From contig CP126123.1 in assembly GCA_030123605.1 (NCBI GenBank), positions 2,832,001-2,896,000 on the forward strand: DNA of 64,000 nucleotides. Direction: 5' to 3'. Shown piece after piece: positions 38,112 to 46,876 of this stretch; positions within the stretch are counted from its first letter, which is position 1; every line of letters starts with the position of its first letter. The DNA comes from Nitrospira sp. GTDB lineage: Bacteria > Nitrospirota > Nitrospiria > Nitrospirales > Nitrospiraceae. A model generated the notes under the pieces. That model did no database searches and was not told where the DNA came from. It saw only the letters and a program-made list of their open reading frames with translations. The position numbers and the translations under genes were made by a program.

Positions 38112-38117
38112 CTATCT

Positions 38118-40520
38118 TTATGCTCCGAAAAGTCTTTGCTTTGCCTCGCGCACCACCTGCGTCGGCTTGCCGAGCGTGCGCAACGCATCCAGCCCGCCGG
38201 CCAGCCTGATCTCCGGCACTTCCCACAGTGCCGGGGTCTCCAGCGCATCGGTGCCGCCGGCTGCGAACTGGTGACCCAGGCCCTTAAGCACGATGGCGGA
38301 TTTGGGGTCCATGTCGGCAAACCATGGCTGGTTGCCGCTGAGGTACAACTCGCCGCGCTCTGGTCGCTTCAACGCTCGGGCATGGTAGCCGTGGTGGCCG
38401 AAAAAATCGTAGAGGTCGAAGTCAGTCATCTGGTCGATGTCCCGGATCACCTCGGGGATGAAGTTGTCGCCCAACAGGTGCTCGATGAGGCTGCGGCGCT
38501 TCTGAGCCTCGATCCAGAGCTGGCGGAATTCGTCAAGGTTGTGCGCTTCCGACAAGACGCGCCGAATCATCTCGCGTCGGTAGTCGTCCACGGGGATTGG
38601 AAGGTCCCGTCCCTCGCGGCAGGTGAGAATGAACCGGCCCTGTGGATACACAATGACGCGCTGCCCGCCAATCTCTCCTACGGCTGGGCCGTCGCCTTCG
38701 CCGCCATCATCAGGCCCTTCGCCGCTGCTCTTGCCCCCGCCGCCGGGGCGCGGCGGCTTGGAGATGAACTCCGTGCCGAACAGGCTGGTGACATCGGTGT
38801 AGTCGTAGAGCCAAAACTTGTACTTCTGCGTTTCTTCGTGGATGCGCGTGCCGCGTCCGACCATCTGGTAGAACTTGATGGGCGACTGCAGATAACGAAA
38901 GAACACCACGGCATTCAGACGCTCGATGTCTACCCCGGCTTCCAGCAGGTCCACGGTGCAAGCGATGAAGGCCCGCTCGCTCGATCCGCGCATCGGTTCG
39001 ATCAAATCGGATCCGTTGTTGGCGCCGCCCATACACTTGAAGGCGTAATGGTCCTTGGGCTCCTGCCCGTTCTCCCGACACCAGCGCACATAGAGGTTGT
39101 TCATGTGCTGAGCCACGCGGTCGGCATGGATTTCTCGGGTGCAGAAGATGATCACCTTTTGTTCCGGTCCGCCGTTCTCACACAGCAGCGTAAACAGGTC
39201 CGCGCACATTTTAGGGGTTCGCAGCTCGATGAAGAGTTCGTCGTCGAAATCCTTGCCGGTGTACTCGTCCTTGGTGAGATCGGCTTCGGTCAGAGACTTG
39301 CCGGTCTTGATGTTTTTGGCCCCGGCTCGAAGGACTTCTTCCTTTGTGAACGTGGCGCCGTCGATGCTGGCCTTCCGCTTGACGATTTCGCAGGCGGCCA
39401 GATAGCCGTCTTCCTGAGCCTGAATCAACGTGTATTCATACACCGGCTCGCCGAAGTATTTGCGGTTGTTGGCGGTGATGTCCTGGTCTTCTTTGCTGGC
39501 CTTGTCCGACTCCTCCAGTTTGCGCGGGGTGGCTGTCAGGCCGATATGGATGGCATGGGGATTGCGCCGCAGCACTTCCGACCATTTCCCCCAAGCCGAA
39601 CGGTGGCACTCATCAATAATGATGACGCTGAAGGCATCTTGGCCGTAGTGTTCGGTGAGGAAGCTGGCATCGCCTTCTTCGTCAATCCCGAGCGTGTGAT
39701 AGGTCGCGATGTGGATGCGTGAGTTGGCCGCCGCGTTGCCGCCCTTCTCGGTCCGGACGATGCGAGCGTTATCGCCGAATGCCGCCTTGAGTTTGGTGTA
39801 CGCTTGTTCGCGCAGCTCGTCTCGATCGCATAAGAACAGGGCGGGCTTGGGTAGCTGCCCGGCCTGCGCGAGGCGCCACAAGAGGTTGGTGGCAATGATC
39901 GTCTTACCGGCTCCTGTGGCAAGCGTGAGCAACACGCGCGGAGGGTTACCGGCCTGTCCGTCGCGCAGGAGTTTCGCAAAGGCCGCACGGATGGCCGCAT
40001 CCTGATAGTACCGGCTCTGCGACCATGCCGCGCTGTCGGCCTGGAACAGCATGGCGGCTTCGGGCCTGGTCAGGTCGATGCCGCTGTCCTTCGCGTACCG
40101 CGCCGTGAGATCCGGGTGCGCGGGAAAATCGCTGAACTGAAACGGGCCGTTGATCAATTCCGTGAAGCGGTCGTACTCACCGTACCTGTGGCCGTTGGTG
40201 GCAAACACATACTTCACCTCGAAGCGCAGCGTGTCGGCGTACCCTCGCGCCTGCTGCATGCCCTTGAGCAGATCGTCGGCTTCCTTCTTGGCCTCGAGCA
40301 CGGCCACGGGCAGAGCCTTCGGCATGTCGCCCACCTGGACGCACAATAAATAGTCGGTACGTCCCGGCCCCTTGCGGCGTCGGCCCTTAGGCCCGCTCGG
40401 TTCAACGGGTGGTGGGGTGAGCACGGTTTCCAGCGTGATGCACTCGCGGCTGACGTAGCCCTTCTCGCGCAAGACGGGATCGATGAGGTGATAGCGGGTG
40501 TCCGCCTCATTCATGCTCAT
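38118..40520 (-). CDS. hsdR: Type I restriction endonuclease subunit (EcoEI-like)
   Basis: The 800-residue HsdR has an N-terminal nuclease region (VAVLEAKKEADDLLKGMQQA, with the Glu-x-Lys of the PD-(D/E)XK core), an SF2 motor (Walker A TLATGAGKTIIA, IIIDECHRSAW, LTATPRK, motif VI QMVGRGTRIHE), and an EcoEI_R_C-type C-terminus. A Gly-rich linker (PPRPGGGGKSSGEGPDD) lies before it. ATG 40520 is used; longer readings would overlap the upstream ORF. All motor motifs are intact, so the system looks functional. Confidence 0.93.
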   Translation of the reverse strand: MSMNEADTRYHLIDPVLREKGYVSRECITLETVLTPPPVEPSGPKGRRRKGPGRTDYLLCVQVGDMPKALPVAVLEAKKEADDLLKGMQQARGYADTLRFEVKYVFATNGHRYGEYDRFTELINGPFQFSDFPAHPDLTARYAKDSGIDLTRPEAAMLFQADSAAWSQSRYYQDAAIRAAFAKLLRDGQAGNPPRVLLTLATGAGKTIIATNLLWRLAQAGQLPKPALFLCDRDELREQAYTKLKAAFGDNARIVRTEKGGNAAANSRIHIATYHTLGIDEEGDASFLTEHYGQDAFSVIIIDECHRSAWGKWSEVLRRNPHAIHIGLTATPRKLEESDKASKEDQDITANNRKYFGEPVYEYTLIQAQEDGYLAACEIVKRKASIDGATFTKEEVLRAGAKNIKTGKSLTEADLTKDEYTGKDFDDELFIELRTPKMCADLFTLLCENGGPEQKVIIFCTREIHADRVAQHMNNLYVRWCRENGQEPKDHYAFKCMGGANNGSDLIEPMRGSSERAFIACTVDLLEAGVDIERLNAVVFFRYLQSPIKFYQMVGRGTRIHEETQKYKFWLYDYTDVTSLFGTEFISKPPRPGGGGKSSGEGPDDGGEGDGPAVGEIGGQRVIVYPQGRFILTCREGRDLPIPVDDYRREMIRRVLSEAHNLDEFRQLWIEAQKRRSLIEHLLGDNFIPEVIRDIDQMTDFDLYDFFGHHGYHARALKRPERGELYLSGNQPWFADMDPKSAIVLKGLGHQFAAGGTDALETPALWEVPEIRLAGGLDALRTLGKPTQVVREAKQRLFGA

Positions 40521-40693
40521 GCAACCGCTCCCAGAACCTTGACCGTTAGCTTTTCTGATGGGTCTATCGACCAAGATCCAATGGCTGTGGCCGATAGAAC
40601 GCTTTGATTCATGAGGCCTGCACCGGCATATCGCCCAGTCACTATCGCCCAACTCTCGTCGATACGGTGCTTGTTGTCAGATAACCTGCTCAT
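40517..40693 (-). CDS. Small ORF coupled to hsdR
   Basis: A 58-codon frame begins MSRLSDNKHRIDESWAIVTG at ATG 40693 and stops over the hsdR start (ATGA overlap). Its own start overlaps the stop of an upstream winged-helix remnant in the same way. It is polar to mildly hydrophobic with no Cys. I recognise no family. Coupling on both sides suggests it was once part of a longer operon. Confidence 0.4.
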   Translation of the reverse strand: MSRLSDNKHRIDESWAIVTGRYAGAGLMNQSVLSATAIGSWSIDPSEKLTVKVLGAVA

Positions 40694-40850
40694 GACACCG
40701 CCCAGTAGCGCCGCCAACGTGTGTCACCCTCATAGCGGACCGCGCCTCGATCAATAAGCTGATTCAACGCGCGTTTGACTTGTTTAGGATGGCTCTGGGC
40801 TCTCACACTCAAATACCGCCTCTGCAAGTCTGACTCGTTTTCTTAGGCCT
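40692..40850 (-). pseudogene. 3' remnant of a winged-helix protein
   Basis: The frame ending at TGA 40692 reads HPKQVKRALNQLIDRGAVR followed by a Trp/Arg-rich end, which is the C-terminal winged-helix seen in some AAA/AlbA-type ATP-binding proteins. A stop codon lies about 50 codons upstream, and the rest of the gene is absent, replaced by the MFS gene's 3' flank. Confidence 0.5.
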
Positions 40851-40934
40851 GACTCAAAACGGCGCCAGTCTACCAGAGGGGCAGCTGAGCGGCCAGCCCG
40901 AGGGAGGCGTGAGCAGACCCGCCGCTCCTTCAGA

Positions 40935-42362
40935 TCACCGGCATGCTGAGGCGTCTTGAGCGGGCACAGGCCCTGTTGCAAAAGCCCGGCTGCCCACCGC
41001 AATCGCCAGCGCGGCAAGGATGAGGATTCCCGCGACGGCGAACGTGACTTGCATCCCGGTCGCGACAGCCTCGGGAGCAGCCGTGGTGATGTCGGTTATC
41101 CCTGAGGCATACGTGAACAGAGCGCCCATGACGGAGGCGCCGGTGATCAGCCCGAGATTGCGCGAGAGGTTGAGCAGACCGGAGATCACGCCCCGCTGGT
41201 CGGGAGGAATATCCATCATCACCGCCGTGTTGTTGGCCGTCTGGAACAATGCGTACCCGACCGTGATCACCACGATGGGAATGACATAGCCACCAATCCC
41301 CAGTGCCGTCGGTATCACGGACAGCAGGAAACAACCGGACGCGATCCCGATGAGTCCGATGCGGGTCATGCGTTCGGCGCCAACGTCGTCCACCAGGCGG
41401 CCGGCCGGCACCCCGGCCAGCGCGGCGAAGAGAGGACCGACCGACAACAGCAGCCCCAACAGCCCTGCACTCAGTCCCAATGTCCGCGAGAGATAAAAAG
41501 GCCCGACCACGAGTGTCGCCATCATCACGGTCGAGACGAGCAGGCTCATGGAGAGGCTTCCGCACAACAAGGCATGCCGGAACAGTGCCAATCGGATCAA
41601 TGGTGAACCGGCCCTGCTCTCGGCGACGATAAAGAGGCCGATACCGAGTAGAGCAGCCACCAGTAGACCGATGTTGCGTGACCCGAAGCTGCCGCGTCCA
41701 ACCGTCATCGCCAGTGCATAGGCCGCGAGGGTGGTCGCCAGCACGAGGGTCCCCACAAGATCGAAGCGGGGCTGATTGGCCTGCTGCCGATTCGCATCGA
41801 CAGGGAGGTAGCAATGGATAAGCACCAGAATGGTCAGGCCCAGCGGCACATTGATGAGAAAGATCGCCGGCCAGTCGAATGCTGAGATCAACAGACCACC
41901 GATCGCGGGACCCAGTGCGGTGCCGGCCGCCGACATCGTCCCGAGCAGCCCCATCGCACGGCCGACCCTGGCTTGGGGCACCGAGTCACCGACAAAGGCC
42001 ATGGTCAAGGCCATCATGATGGCGGCTCCCAGCCCCTGCACCGCTCGGACGGCGAGAAGGAACCACAGGGTGGGCGCACTTCCGCAGAGCGCAGATGCGA
42101 GGGTGAACAAGGAGACGCCGGCCATCAGCAGCCGCCGACGCCCGATGATGTCACCGAGCCGCCCGACACTGACCACCATCGTCGTCACCGCCAAAAGATA
42201 GGCCAGCACCACCCACTGCACCTGCTGGAACGAGGCGCCGAAGGCCTGCGCCAATGTCGGCAGACTCACATTGGCGATACTCGTCCCGATCGAGGACAGC
42301 AGCACGGACAACGAGAGGGCGGCGAGAATCCATCGAATCGAAGCCGTCTGTGCTTTCTCCAT
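40935..42362 (-). CDS. MFS drug-efflux transporter (DHA2/EmrB-QacA-like)
   Basis: The 475-residue protein has about 14 hydrophobic segments and the family motifs: LLAVTTMVVSVGRLGDIIGRRRL (motif A, loop 2-3), GLGAAIMMALTMAFV and GTALGPAIGGLLISAFDW (motif C region). It would export hydrophobic compounds by proton antiport. It starts three bases after the stop of the TPMT-family gene on the same strand, so both are one operon, divergent from a LysR regulator. Confidence 0.9.
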   Translation of the reverse strand: MEKAQTASIRWILAALSLSVLLSSIGTSIANVSLPTLAQAFGASFQQVQWVVLAYLLAVTTMVVSVGRLGDIIGRRRLLMAGVSLFTLASALCGSAPTLWFLLAVRAVQGLGAAIMMALTMAFVGDSVPQARVGRAMGLLGTMSAAGTALGPAIGGLLISAFDWPAIFLINVPLGLTILVLIHCYLPVDANRQQANQPRFDLVGTLVLATTLAAYALAMTVGRGSFGSRNIGLLVAALLGIGLFIVAESRAGSPLIRLALFRHALLCGSLSMSLLVSTVMMATLVVGPFYLSRTLGLSAGLLGLLLSVGPLFAALAGVPAGRLVDDVGAERMTRIGLIGIASGCFLLSVIPTALGIGGYVIPIVVITVGYALFQTANNTAVMMDIPPDQRGVISGLLNLSRNLGLITGASVMGALFTYASGITDITTAAPEAVATGMQVTFAVAGILILAALAIAVGSRAFATGPVPAQDASACR

Positions 42363-42364
42363 CG

Positions 42365-43015
42365 TTATCGCCTTTCCGTTCTCAGCAGATAGACACGTTC
42401 CGTGGCCGGGCAGCGCCCCTTGAGGCCGTCGGGAACGTCGAGGCTGGTCAGGACCGTGATGTCATATCGCTGACCGTAGTGCTGCCGGATCTCCGCCTCG
42501 GTCACAGAAAAGGGCGGGCCGTCCATCGCTCGCTGGTTGTACTCAAAGGAGATGAGCAGTTGCGGTACATGCGCCGTGAGCGTCGTCAAATGTGCGGCGT
42601 ATCGAGCCCGCATGGCTTGCGGCAGAGCCACCAAAGCCGCCCGGTCATAGACGGCATCGACCGGGCCAAGTATCTCGGGCGTCACCGTAAAGATGTCGCC
42701 CACGATGATGTCGAGCTGCGGGGCACGGTAGTGATCAAGTGCGCCGACGTTCGTGATCGTCGGAGTCACGCCAAGCTCCACGAACAATTGCTCGATCGCC
42801 ACGGCACTCAATTCCGCCCCGGCCACCCGATACCCGCGGGACAGCAACCAGCCGATATCGAGTGTCTTGCCGCAGAGCGGCAGAAAAACGCGACTGCCCG
42901 TCGCCAGCGACAGTTGATCGACATATTTCACGAGCAACGGGTTCGCCTCGCTCTTGTGAAAGCCGATCTCATTGCTTGCCCACCGGTCATGCCAAAACTT
43001 TGCGTCCATATTCAT
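42365..43015 (-). CDS. Thiopurine methyltransferase-family (TPMT) protein
   Basis: The 216-residue protein matches bacterial TPMT: FWHDRWASNEIGFHKSEANP at the N-terminus, VFLPLCGKTLDIGWLLSRGYRVAGAELS for AdoMet binding, and DIIVGDIFTVTPEILGPVDAVYDRAALVALP. Bacterial TPMTs methylate selenium, tellurium or thiol compounds. Being cotranscribed with an efflux pump under a LysR regulator fits a detoxification role. Start ATG 43015 is well placed. Confidence 0.92.
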   Translation of the reverse strand: MNMDAKFWHDRWASNEIGFHKSEANPLLVKYVDQLSLATGSRVFLPLCGKTLDIGWLLSRGYRVAGAELSAVAIEQLFVELGVTPTITNVGALDHYRAPQLDIIVGDIFTVTPEILGPVDAVYDRAALVALPQAMRARYAAHLTTLTAHVPQLLISFEYNQRAMDGPPFSVTEAEIRQHYGQRYDITVLTSLDVPDGLKGRCPATERVYLLRTERR

Positions 43016-43148
43016 TGACCTCCCTGAAAATGCCCAACGACGATGGGGTCATCTTACGCCGCGACACGCCCCGTCGGAAGACGCAGCCGTTGCATGGTAT
43101 TCGTGCATCTGACGCCACATCATGATGGGGCCGTGCTATCATCCCGCT

Positions 43149-44102
43149 ATGTCGCGGCCCGATCTCAACCTCCTGGTAACGCTTGATGTGTTGTTGGCGG
43201 AAGGCAGCGTGGCTCGCGCCGCCCGACGGTTGCGGCTCAGCCCGTCGGCGATGAGCCGGGCGCTCGCCCGATTGCGCGCGACGACCGGCGATCCACTGTT
43301 GGTCAGGGCCGGACGCGGTCTTGTGCCGACACCGCGAGCGCTCGAACTCCGGGAGCGGGTCGGTCATCTCGTGCAGGAAGCGGAAGCGATGTTACGCCCG
43401 GCGGAACAGCTCCGTCTCCACACGCTCGCCGGAACGTTTACCCTACGAACCAGCGAAGGGTTCGTGGAGAACTTCGGGGCGGCTCTCCTTGCGCGCGTCG
43501 GCAAGGACGCGCCCGGCGTGCGGCTGCGCTTTATCCAGAAGCCGGATAAAGACAGCGCCCCGCTACGTTCTGGATCCGTCGATCTGGAAACCGGCGTCGT
43601 TGAGGCCACGACCGCTCAGGAGTTACGCGTACAGGCCCTGTTCAACGACCGGCTCATCGGCGTCGTCCGCCGCGGACACCCTTTGAGTCAAGGCACGATC
43701 ACTCCACGCCGGTATGCGGCGGGCATGCACATCGCTGTCTCGCGGGAAGGCCTGACGCAGGGGCTCATTGACGATGCCTTGGAACAGGCGGGGCTGGGGA
43801 GGCAGATTGTGGCGATCGTCGCTGGCTTCGCGACGGCCCTGGCGCTGGCTCGCGCTTCCGACCTGATCGCCACCGTTCCCGAACGACACACCGGCATCTT
43901 GCGGACCGGCCTGTATAGCTTCACCCTCCCGATTTCGACGCCGGAGTTCACCGTATCCTTGCTCTGGCATCCGCGGTTGGATGGCGATCTCGCGCATCGC
44001 TGGTTGCGCGGCTGCGTGCGGGAGGTCTGCACGGAGGTTCTCGCCCCCATCCCTCGTTCAGGCAAGAAAAAAGGGCCCGGAGAGTCTCCGGGCCCTTACT
44101 GA
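43149..44102 (+). CDS. LysR-family transcriptional regulator
   Basis: The 317-residue protein starts with the LysR HTH (NLLVTLDVLLAEGSVARAA, LSPSAMSRALARLRATTGDPL) and has a ligand-binding domain. It is divergent from the TPMT-MFS operon, which it probably controls. The 3' end is odd: the last codons (GKKKGPGESPGPY) are encoded by the arm of a terminator hairpin that faces the other strand. The last 90 codons are duplicated at 46167. Confidence 0.92.
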   Translation: MSRPDLNLLVTLDVLLAEGSVARAARRLRLSPSAMSRALARLRATTGDPLLVRAGRGLVPTPRALELRERVGHLVQEAEAMLRPAEQLRLHTLAGTFTLRTSEGFVENFGAALLARVGKDAPGVRLRFIQKPDKDSAPLRSGSVDLETGVVEATTAQELRVQALFNDRLIGVVRRGHPLSQGTITPRRYAAGMHIAVSREGLTQGLIDDALEQAGLGRQIVAIVAGFATALALARASDLIATVPERHTGILRTGLYSFTLPISTPEFTVSLLWHPRLDGDLAHRWLRGCVREVCTEVLAPIPRSGKKKGPGESPGPY

Positions 44103-44200
44103 ACCGATCCACCGGCGCATCGAGAACATCACTGGAGGAGTCTATCCCGTCGCCCGGAACCATTGTATTGGCTCCGGGTCGCGCAAGCGAGGTTTGGTGG
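43836..44200 (+). repeat. Direct repeat, left copy (365 bp)
   Basis: This segment, from inside lysR to TGGTGG, recurs at 46167-46531 with only about three changed bases. The two copies bracket hipBA at a distance of 2331 bases. Beyond the left copy the sequence GGAACACGGAATTGAACCC resembles, but is not, the ssrA T-arm found at the right copy. Confidence 0.9.
44067..44097 (-). terminator. Rho-independent terminator of hipBA (left copy)
   Basis: On the minus strand the 13-bp hairpin AAGGGCCCGGAGA / TCTCCGGGCCCTT is followed by a T run. It lies 142 bases after the hipA stop. The twin at 46398 serves ssrA. Confidence 0.85.
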
Positions 44201-44238
44201 GGAACACGGAATTGAACCCACGTCCGCATGATGGTTCA

Positions 44239-45546
44239 TCAGACAGAGGGTTCGGCGGCTGCGTCATTTTCGGCGGCGGTGTCGGTAAGCCGCCGAATCG
44301 TCAGGGCGCAGCGTTGTTCAATCAAGGCATTGATTCGCTCAACCACAGCTTTGTCGGCAAAGCCGAGTCCTGGGGCCGATTGGAGTTTGCGCGCGGTGGT
44401 TGGCAGTGACCTTGCCAGTTCCAGGGTGCGCCTCTTGGCCTGCGCTTTGGTAAGCCCGGCGCTTTCTGCAAACAGCTCCCAGTGCCGAGCCTGAACTTCA
44501 CTGAACTTGTACTTGCCGCCGATTTTCATCGCCATCTTCGGCGTCAATGTTGGATAAACAGCCGTCGATAGCGTGTCGTAGAACGGCGCCAGAACGGGGG
44601 CCTTGCCTGCCTCTTTATGAAGGTACAGCAGCGAGAAATTCTTGGCGTGCGCATCATGGTTGCCGATCAGCGCATTGAAGATCACGTAGTCGAGCAGGCG
44701 TAGGATCTGCGGTGCACTCGGGCGCGTGGCGCTACGCACCAATTCGAAGCATCGAGCCAGATCTGGCCCACCTTCGTTCTGGTATTTCATTTCTGGCACC
44801 ACGCCAAGCGCCTGGCAGAAATCCTCTTGATGAAGGCGTTGCCGACGCCCCAGGGCATCGATCAGGCGGTCGTAGCGCTCAACCAGCAGGAACGAGCGAT
44901 CCAACACAAGGTGAACTTTTGACTTTGCCGGCTTGAGCTGCATGGCCTCAGCCAGCGCCATGCAAAACCCTTCGTTGATCACACCGTCCTCAAGAGCGTA
45001 GATGGCGGGCTTCAGGATGTGGGAGCTGGGCGTGCCGCTCCGGGGCAGCCCAATGCGTGTACCATCGAACACCACCGGCAGTTTCTCCTGGGCACCCGCC
45101 AAGGAAAGCCGCAAACCGTCTTTGCCTGCCAGCATGGGGCGATGCGGCAATTCGTCCAGGATGGCAACGACTTCCTCGTCGCTCAGCCACTGAACGTCAT
45201 CGTTGCTGGTTGATATAGGCAACGCCTGCCCTGGCTCCAGGAACGTCACGGCCCCAGCGCATTCGCCGCCGATGTGGTCCAGCAGCGCGAAGTCGTTCTG
45301 GCCAGAAACCTGGAACTGCTGCGCAAGCAGGCGACGCATCTGCCCCTCTGGCAGCAGACCGGCAAAGAAAGGGCGCGTTTTGCGATCGTCGAACGGCTCC
45401 GCTTGCAAGGGCAGCGAGGCGGACAAGGCAACGGCGTCCTTGTGCGACAACCAGCCGGATGCGTAGCAAAAGTTCAATCGGCCATCGACCAACGCCAGGG
45501 TGCCGACACGGTCAGCAAAAAGCCATACTTCCAAATCATGCACCAT
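44239..45546 (-). CDS. hipA: HipA-family serine/threonine kinase toxin
   Basis: The 435-residue protein has the HipA_N region (LALVDGRLNFCYASGWL, LPLQAEPFDDRKTRPFFAGLLP) and the kinase C-domain: LSLAGAQEKLPVVFDG (ATP loop), FLLVERYDR, IGNHDAHAKNFSLL (catalytic Asp) and APFYDTLST (metal Asp). HipA kinases phosphorylate glutamyl-tRNA synthetase and cause growth arrest. ATG 45546 starts inside the hipB end, giving an 11-base overlap. Catalytic residues are intact. Confidence 0.92.
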   Translation of the reverse strand: MVHDLEVWLFADRVGTLALVDGRLNFCYASGWLSHKDAVALSASLPLQAEPFDDRKTRPFFAGLLPEGQMRRLLAQQFQVSGQNDFALLDHIGGECAGAVTFLEPGQALPISTSNDDVQWLSDEEVVAILDELPHRPMLAGKDGLRLSLAGAQEKLPVVFDGTRIGLPRSGTPSSHILKPAIYALEDGVINEGFCMALAEAMQLKPAKSKVHLVLDRSFLLVERYDRLIDALGRRQRLHQEDFCQALGVVPEMKYQNEGGPDLARCFELVRSATRPSAPQILRLLDYVIFNALIGNHDAHAKNFSLLYLHKEAGKAPVLAPFYDTLSTAVYPTLTPKMAMKIGGKYKFSEVQARHWELFAESAGLTKAQAKRRTLELARSLPTTARKLQSAPGLGFADKAVVERINALIEQRCALTIRRLTDTAAENDAAAEPSV

Positions 45547-45796
45547 GGCCGTCACCTTCACGTCGATCATCGGTTGCAACGGATGGCAATCCGCTTAACT
45601 GGATCTCACCACCCAGTGCATCAATGACCCGCAGCACGTTTTCCAGTCGCAAGGTGGGTTTACCTGCCTCAAGGTCGACGATGAAGCGCACACCCACCCC
45701 GGCCGCGAGGGCCAACTGGGGCTGAGTCAGCCCGAGCTGCTTACGAGCAGCACGCAGTGCATCGCCGAGTTGTTGAGGTGATCGAATGGCTGTCAT
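45536..45796 (-). CDS. hipB: HipB-family antitoxin and repressor
   Basis: The 86-residue protein is an XRE HTH (LGDALRAARKQLGLTQPQLALAAGVGVRFIVDLEAGKPTL) with a short tail. HipB neutralises HipA and represses the operon by binding palindromes. Three such palindromes (TTTCCCG.TCGGGAAA) lie upstream. It overlaps hipA. Confidence 0.93.
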   Translation of the reverse strand: MTAIRSPQQLGDALRAARKQLGLTQPQLALAAGVGVRFIVDLEAGKPTLRLENVLRVIDALGGEIQLSGLPSVATDDRREGDGHGA

Positions 45797-45805
45797 GGCT
45801 TCCTC

Positions 45806-45825
45806 AATTTCCCGTTCGGGAAATT
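45806..45825. promoter_or_regulatory. hip operator O1
   Basis: The palindrome AATTTCCCGTTCGGGAAATT lies ten bases before the hipB ATG and overlaps the -10 box. It is the first of three with the same core. Confidence 0.85.
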
Positions 45826-45851
45826 ATCAACCACAACCTGGCTATGTGCAA
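45823..45851 (-). promoter_or_regulatory. hipBA promoter
   Basis: On the minus strand TTGCAC (45846-45851) and GATAAT (45823-45828) are separated by 17 bases. Operators O1 and O2 flank it, so bound HipB would block RNA polymerase. Confidence 0.7.
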
Positions 45852-45856
45852 GTGAT

Positions 45857-45873
45857 ATTTCCCGGTCGGGAAT
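45857..45873. promoter_or_regulatory. hip operator O2
   Basis: ATTTCCCGGTCGGGAAT, centre at 45865.5, is exactly 50 bases from the centre of O1 and lies just upstream of the -35 box. Confidence 0.85.
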
Positions 45874-45905
45874 GTTGCCTGTGGTTAGGCCATGGATCGG
45901 CTATA

Positions 45906-45925
45906 TATTTCCCGGTCGGGAAATA
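45906..45925. promoter_or_regulatory. hip operator O3
   Basis: TATTTCCCGGTCGGGAAATA is the third and most symmetrical site, centred at 45915.5, again exactly 50 bases from O2. It may add cooperative binding or looping. Confidence 0.85.
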
Positions 45926-46166
45926 CAGATGGGGCTCGCTTCAAAATTGACACCCAGTTACCTCAATGTGGCATGGCTCGCCGAGTACATGCCCGACCCG
46001 CGCCACGGCCCATCATTGGAATGAGATGGTCACAACTATTGCTTGGCTGGCGAGCGGAACAGTACCTTCATGGACCCCTGCCAACTCATTCGGGAGGAGG
46101 CCAAGATGGAAGTCGCTCATCTCAGCCAAAAGCAACTAGCCACGCGCTGGCATCCCAGCGAGGCCT

Positions 46167-46531
46167 GCCCTGGCACTGGCTCGCGCTTCCGACCTGATCG
46201 CCACCGTTCCCGAACGACACACCGGCATCTTGCGGACCGGCCTGTATAACTTCACCCTCCCGATTTCGACGCCGGAGTTCACCGTATCCTTGCTCTGGCA
46301 TCCGCGGTTGGATGGCGATCTCGCGCATCGCTGGTTGCGCGGCTGCGTGCGGGAGGTCTGCACGGAGGTTCTCGCCCCCATCCCTCGTTCAGGCAAGAAA
46401 AAAGGGCCCGGAGAGTCTCCGGGCCCTTACTGAACCGATCCACCGGTGCATCGAGAACATCACTGGAGGAGTCTATCCCGTCGCCCGGAACCATTGTATT
46501 GGCTCCGGGTCGCGCAAGCGAGGTTTGGTGG
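46167..46531 (+). repeat. Direct repeat, right copy (365 bp)
   Basis: This copy holds the last part of lysR without its start (a remnant frame to 46433), the terminator and the 3' end of ssrA including CCA. It is nearly identical to 43836-44200. The frame upstream (46043-46166) is unrelated, so the lysR fragment is a pseudogene piece. Confidence 0.9.
46398..46428 (-). terminator. Rho-independent terminator of ssrA (right copy)
   Basis: It has the same hairpin and T run as at 44067, about 100 bases beyond the 3' end of tmRNA on the minus strand. Confidence 0.85.
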
Positions 46532-46876
46532 AGGCGAGGGGAGTTGAACCCCTGTCCGAAGATCGTCGGCACATCGCATCTACATGTGTAGCCGATTCTT
46601 TAAGCTTCGCAGCGACCCACGCCTATCGGCCGGCTTAGAATCGCCGCTAGCCCAGTATTGTCTCGCCCCACGCTGCTGAGCACCGGCGTGGGACCAGCCC
46701 GCTGCATCGCGCCATTCCACCCCCGCGGGCCTCAGATGGAACGACGTCTCAGCCTAAATTAGGCTGCGAGTGCCAGTTCTTGGTTGGCAGTTGCGTTTTT
46801 CCCGGAATTTTACGAGTTCCCGAGATCTCGACATGCAACGACGGCGTCAATATCCCCGTCGAAACCGGTCGCCCCC
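46526..46876 (-). ncRNA. ssrA: Transfer-messenger RNA (tmRNA)
   Basis: tmRNA rescues stalled ribosomes and tags the nascent protein. The 351-nt minus-strand RNA begins GGGGGCGACCGGTTTCGACG and ends TCGCCTCCACCA, with 5' and 3' ends pairing as a tRNA-like acceptor, a T-arm GGGGTTCAACTCCCC, and CCA encoded. The tag frame reads ATANQELALAA followed by TAA. The 3' end lies at the border of the 365-bp repeat next to the hipBA segment, a common place for islands to insert. Confidence 0.95.

Noticed and set aside
38136-39722. 528-codon plus-strand ORF opposite hsdR
   Set aside because: Antisense to intact hsdR motor motifs; no recognisable domain.
42254-43018. 254-codon plus-strand ORF opposite the TPMT-family gene
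   Set aside because: Antisense to a clear TPMT match and divergent promoter region; no domain.
44178-44230. Apparent tRNA or tmRNA 3' end (TTCAATTCC with CCACCA) after the left repeat
   Set aside because: The T-stem does not pair properly and no matching 5' part is found upstream on the minus strand; kept only as a possible attachment remnant.
45806-45925. Evenly spaced repeats taken at first for a CRISPR array
   Set aside because: The three units are 17-20 bp palindromes at the hipBA promoter, overlap its boxes and have no cas genes nearby; they are operators.
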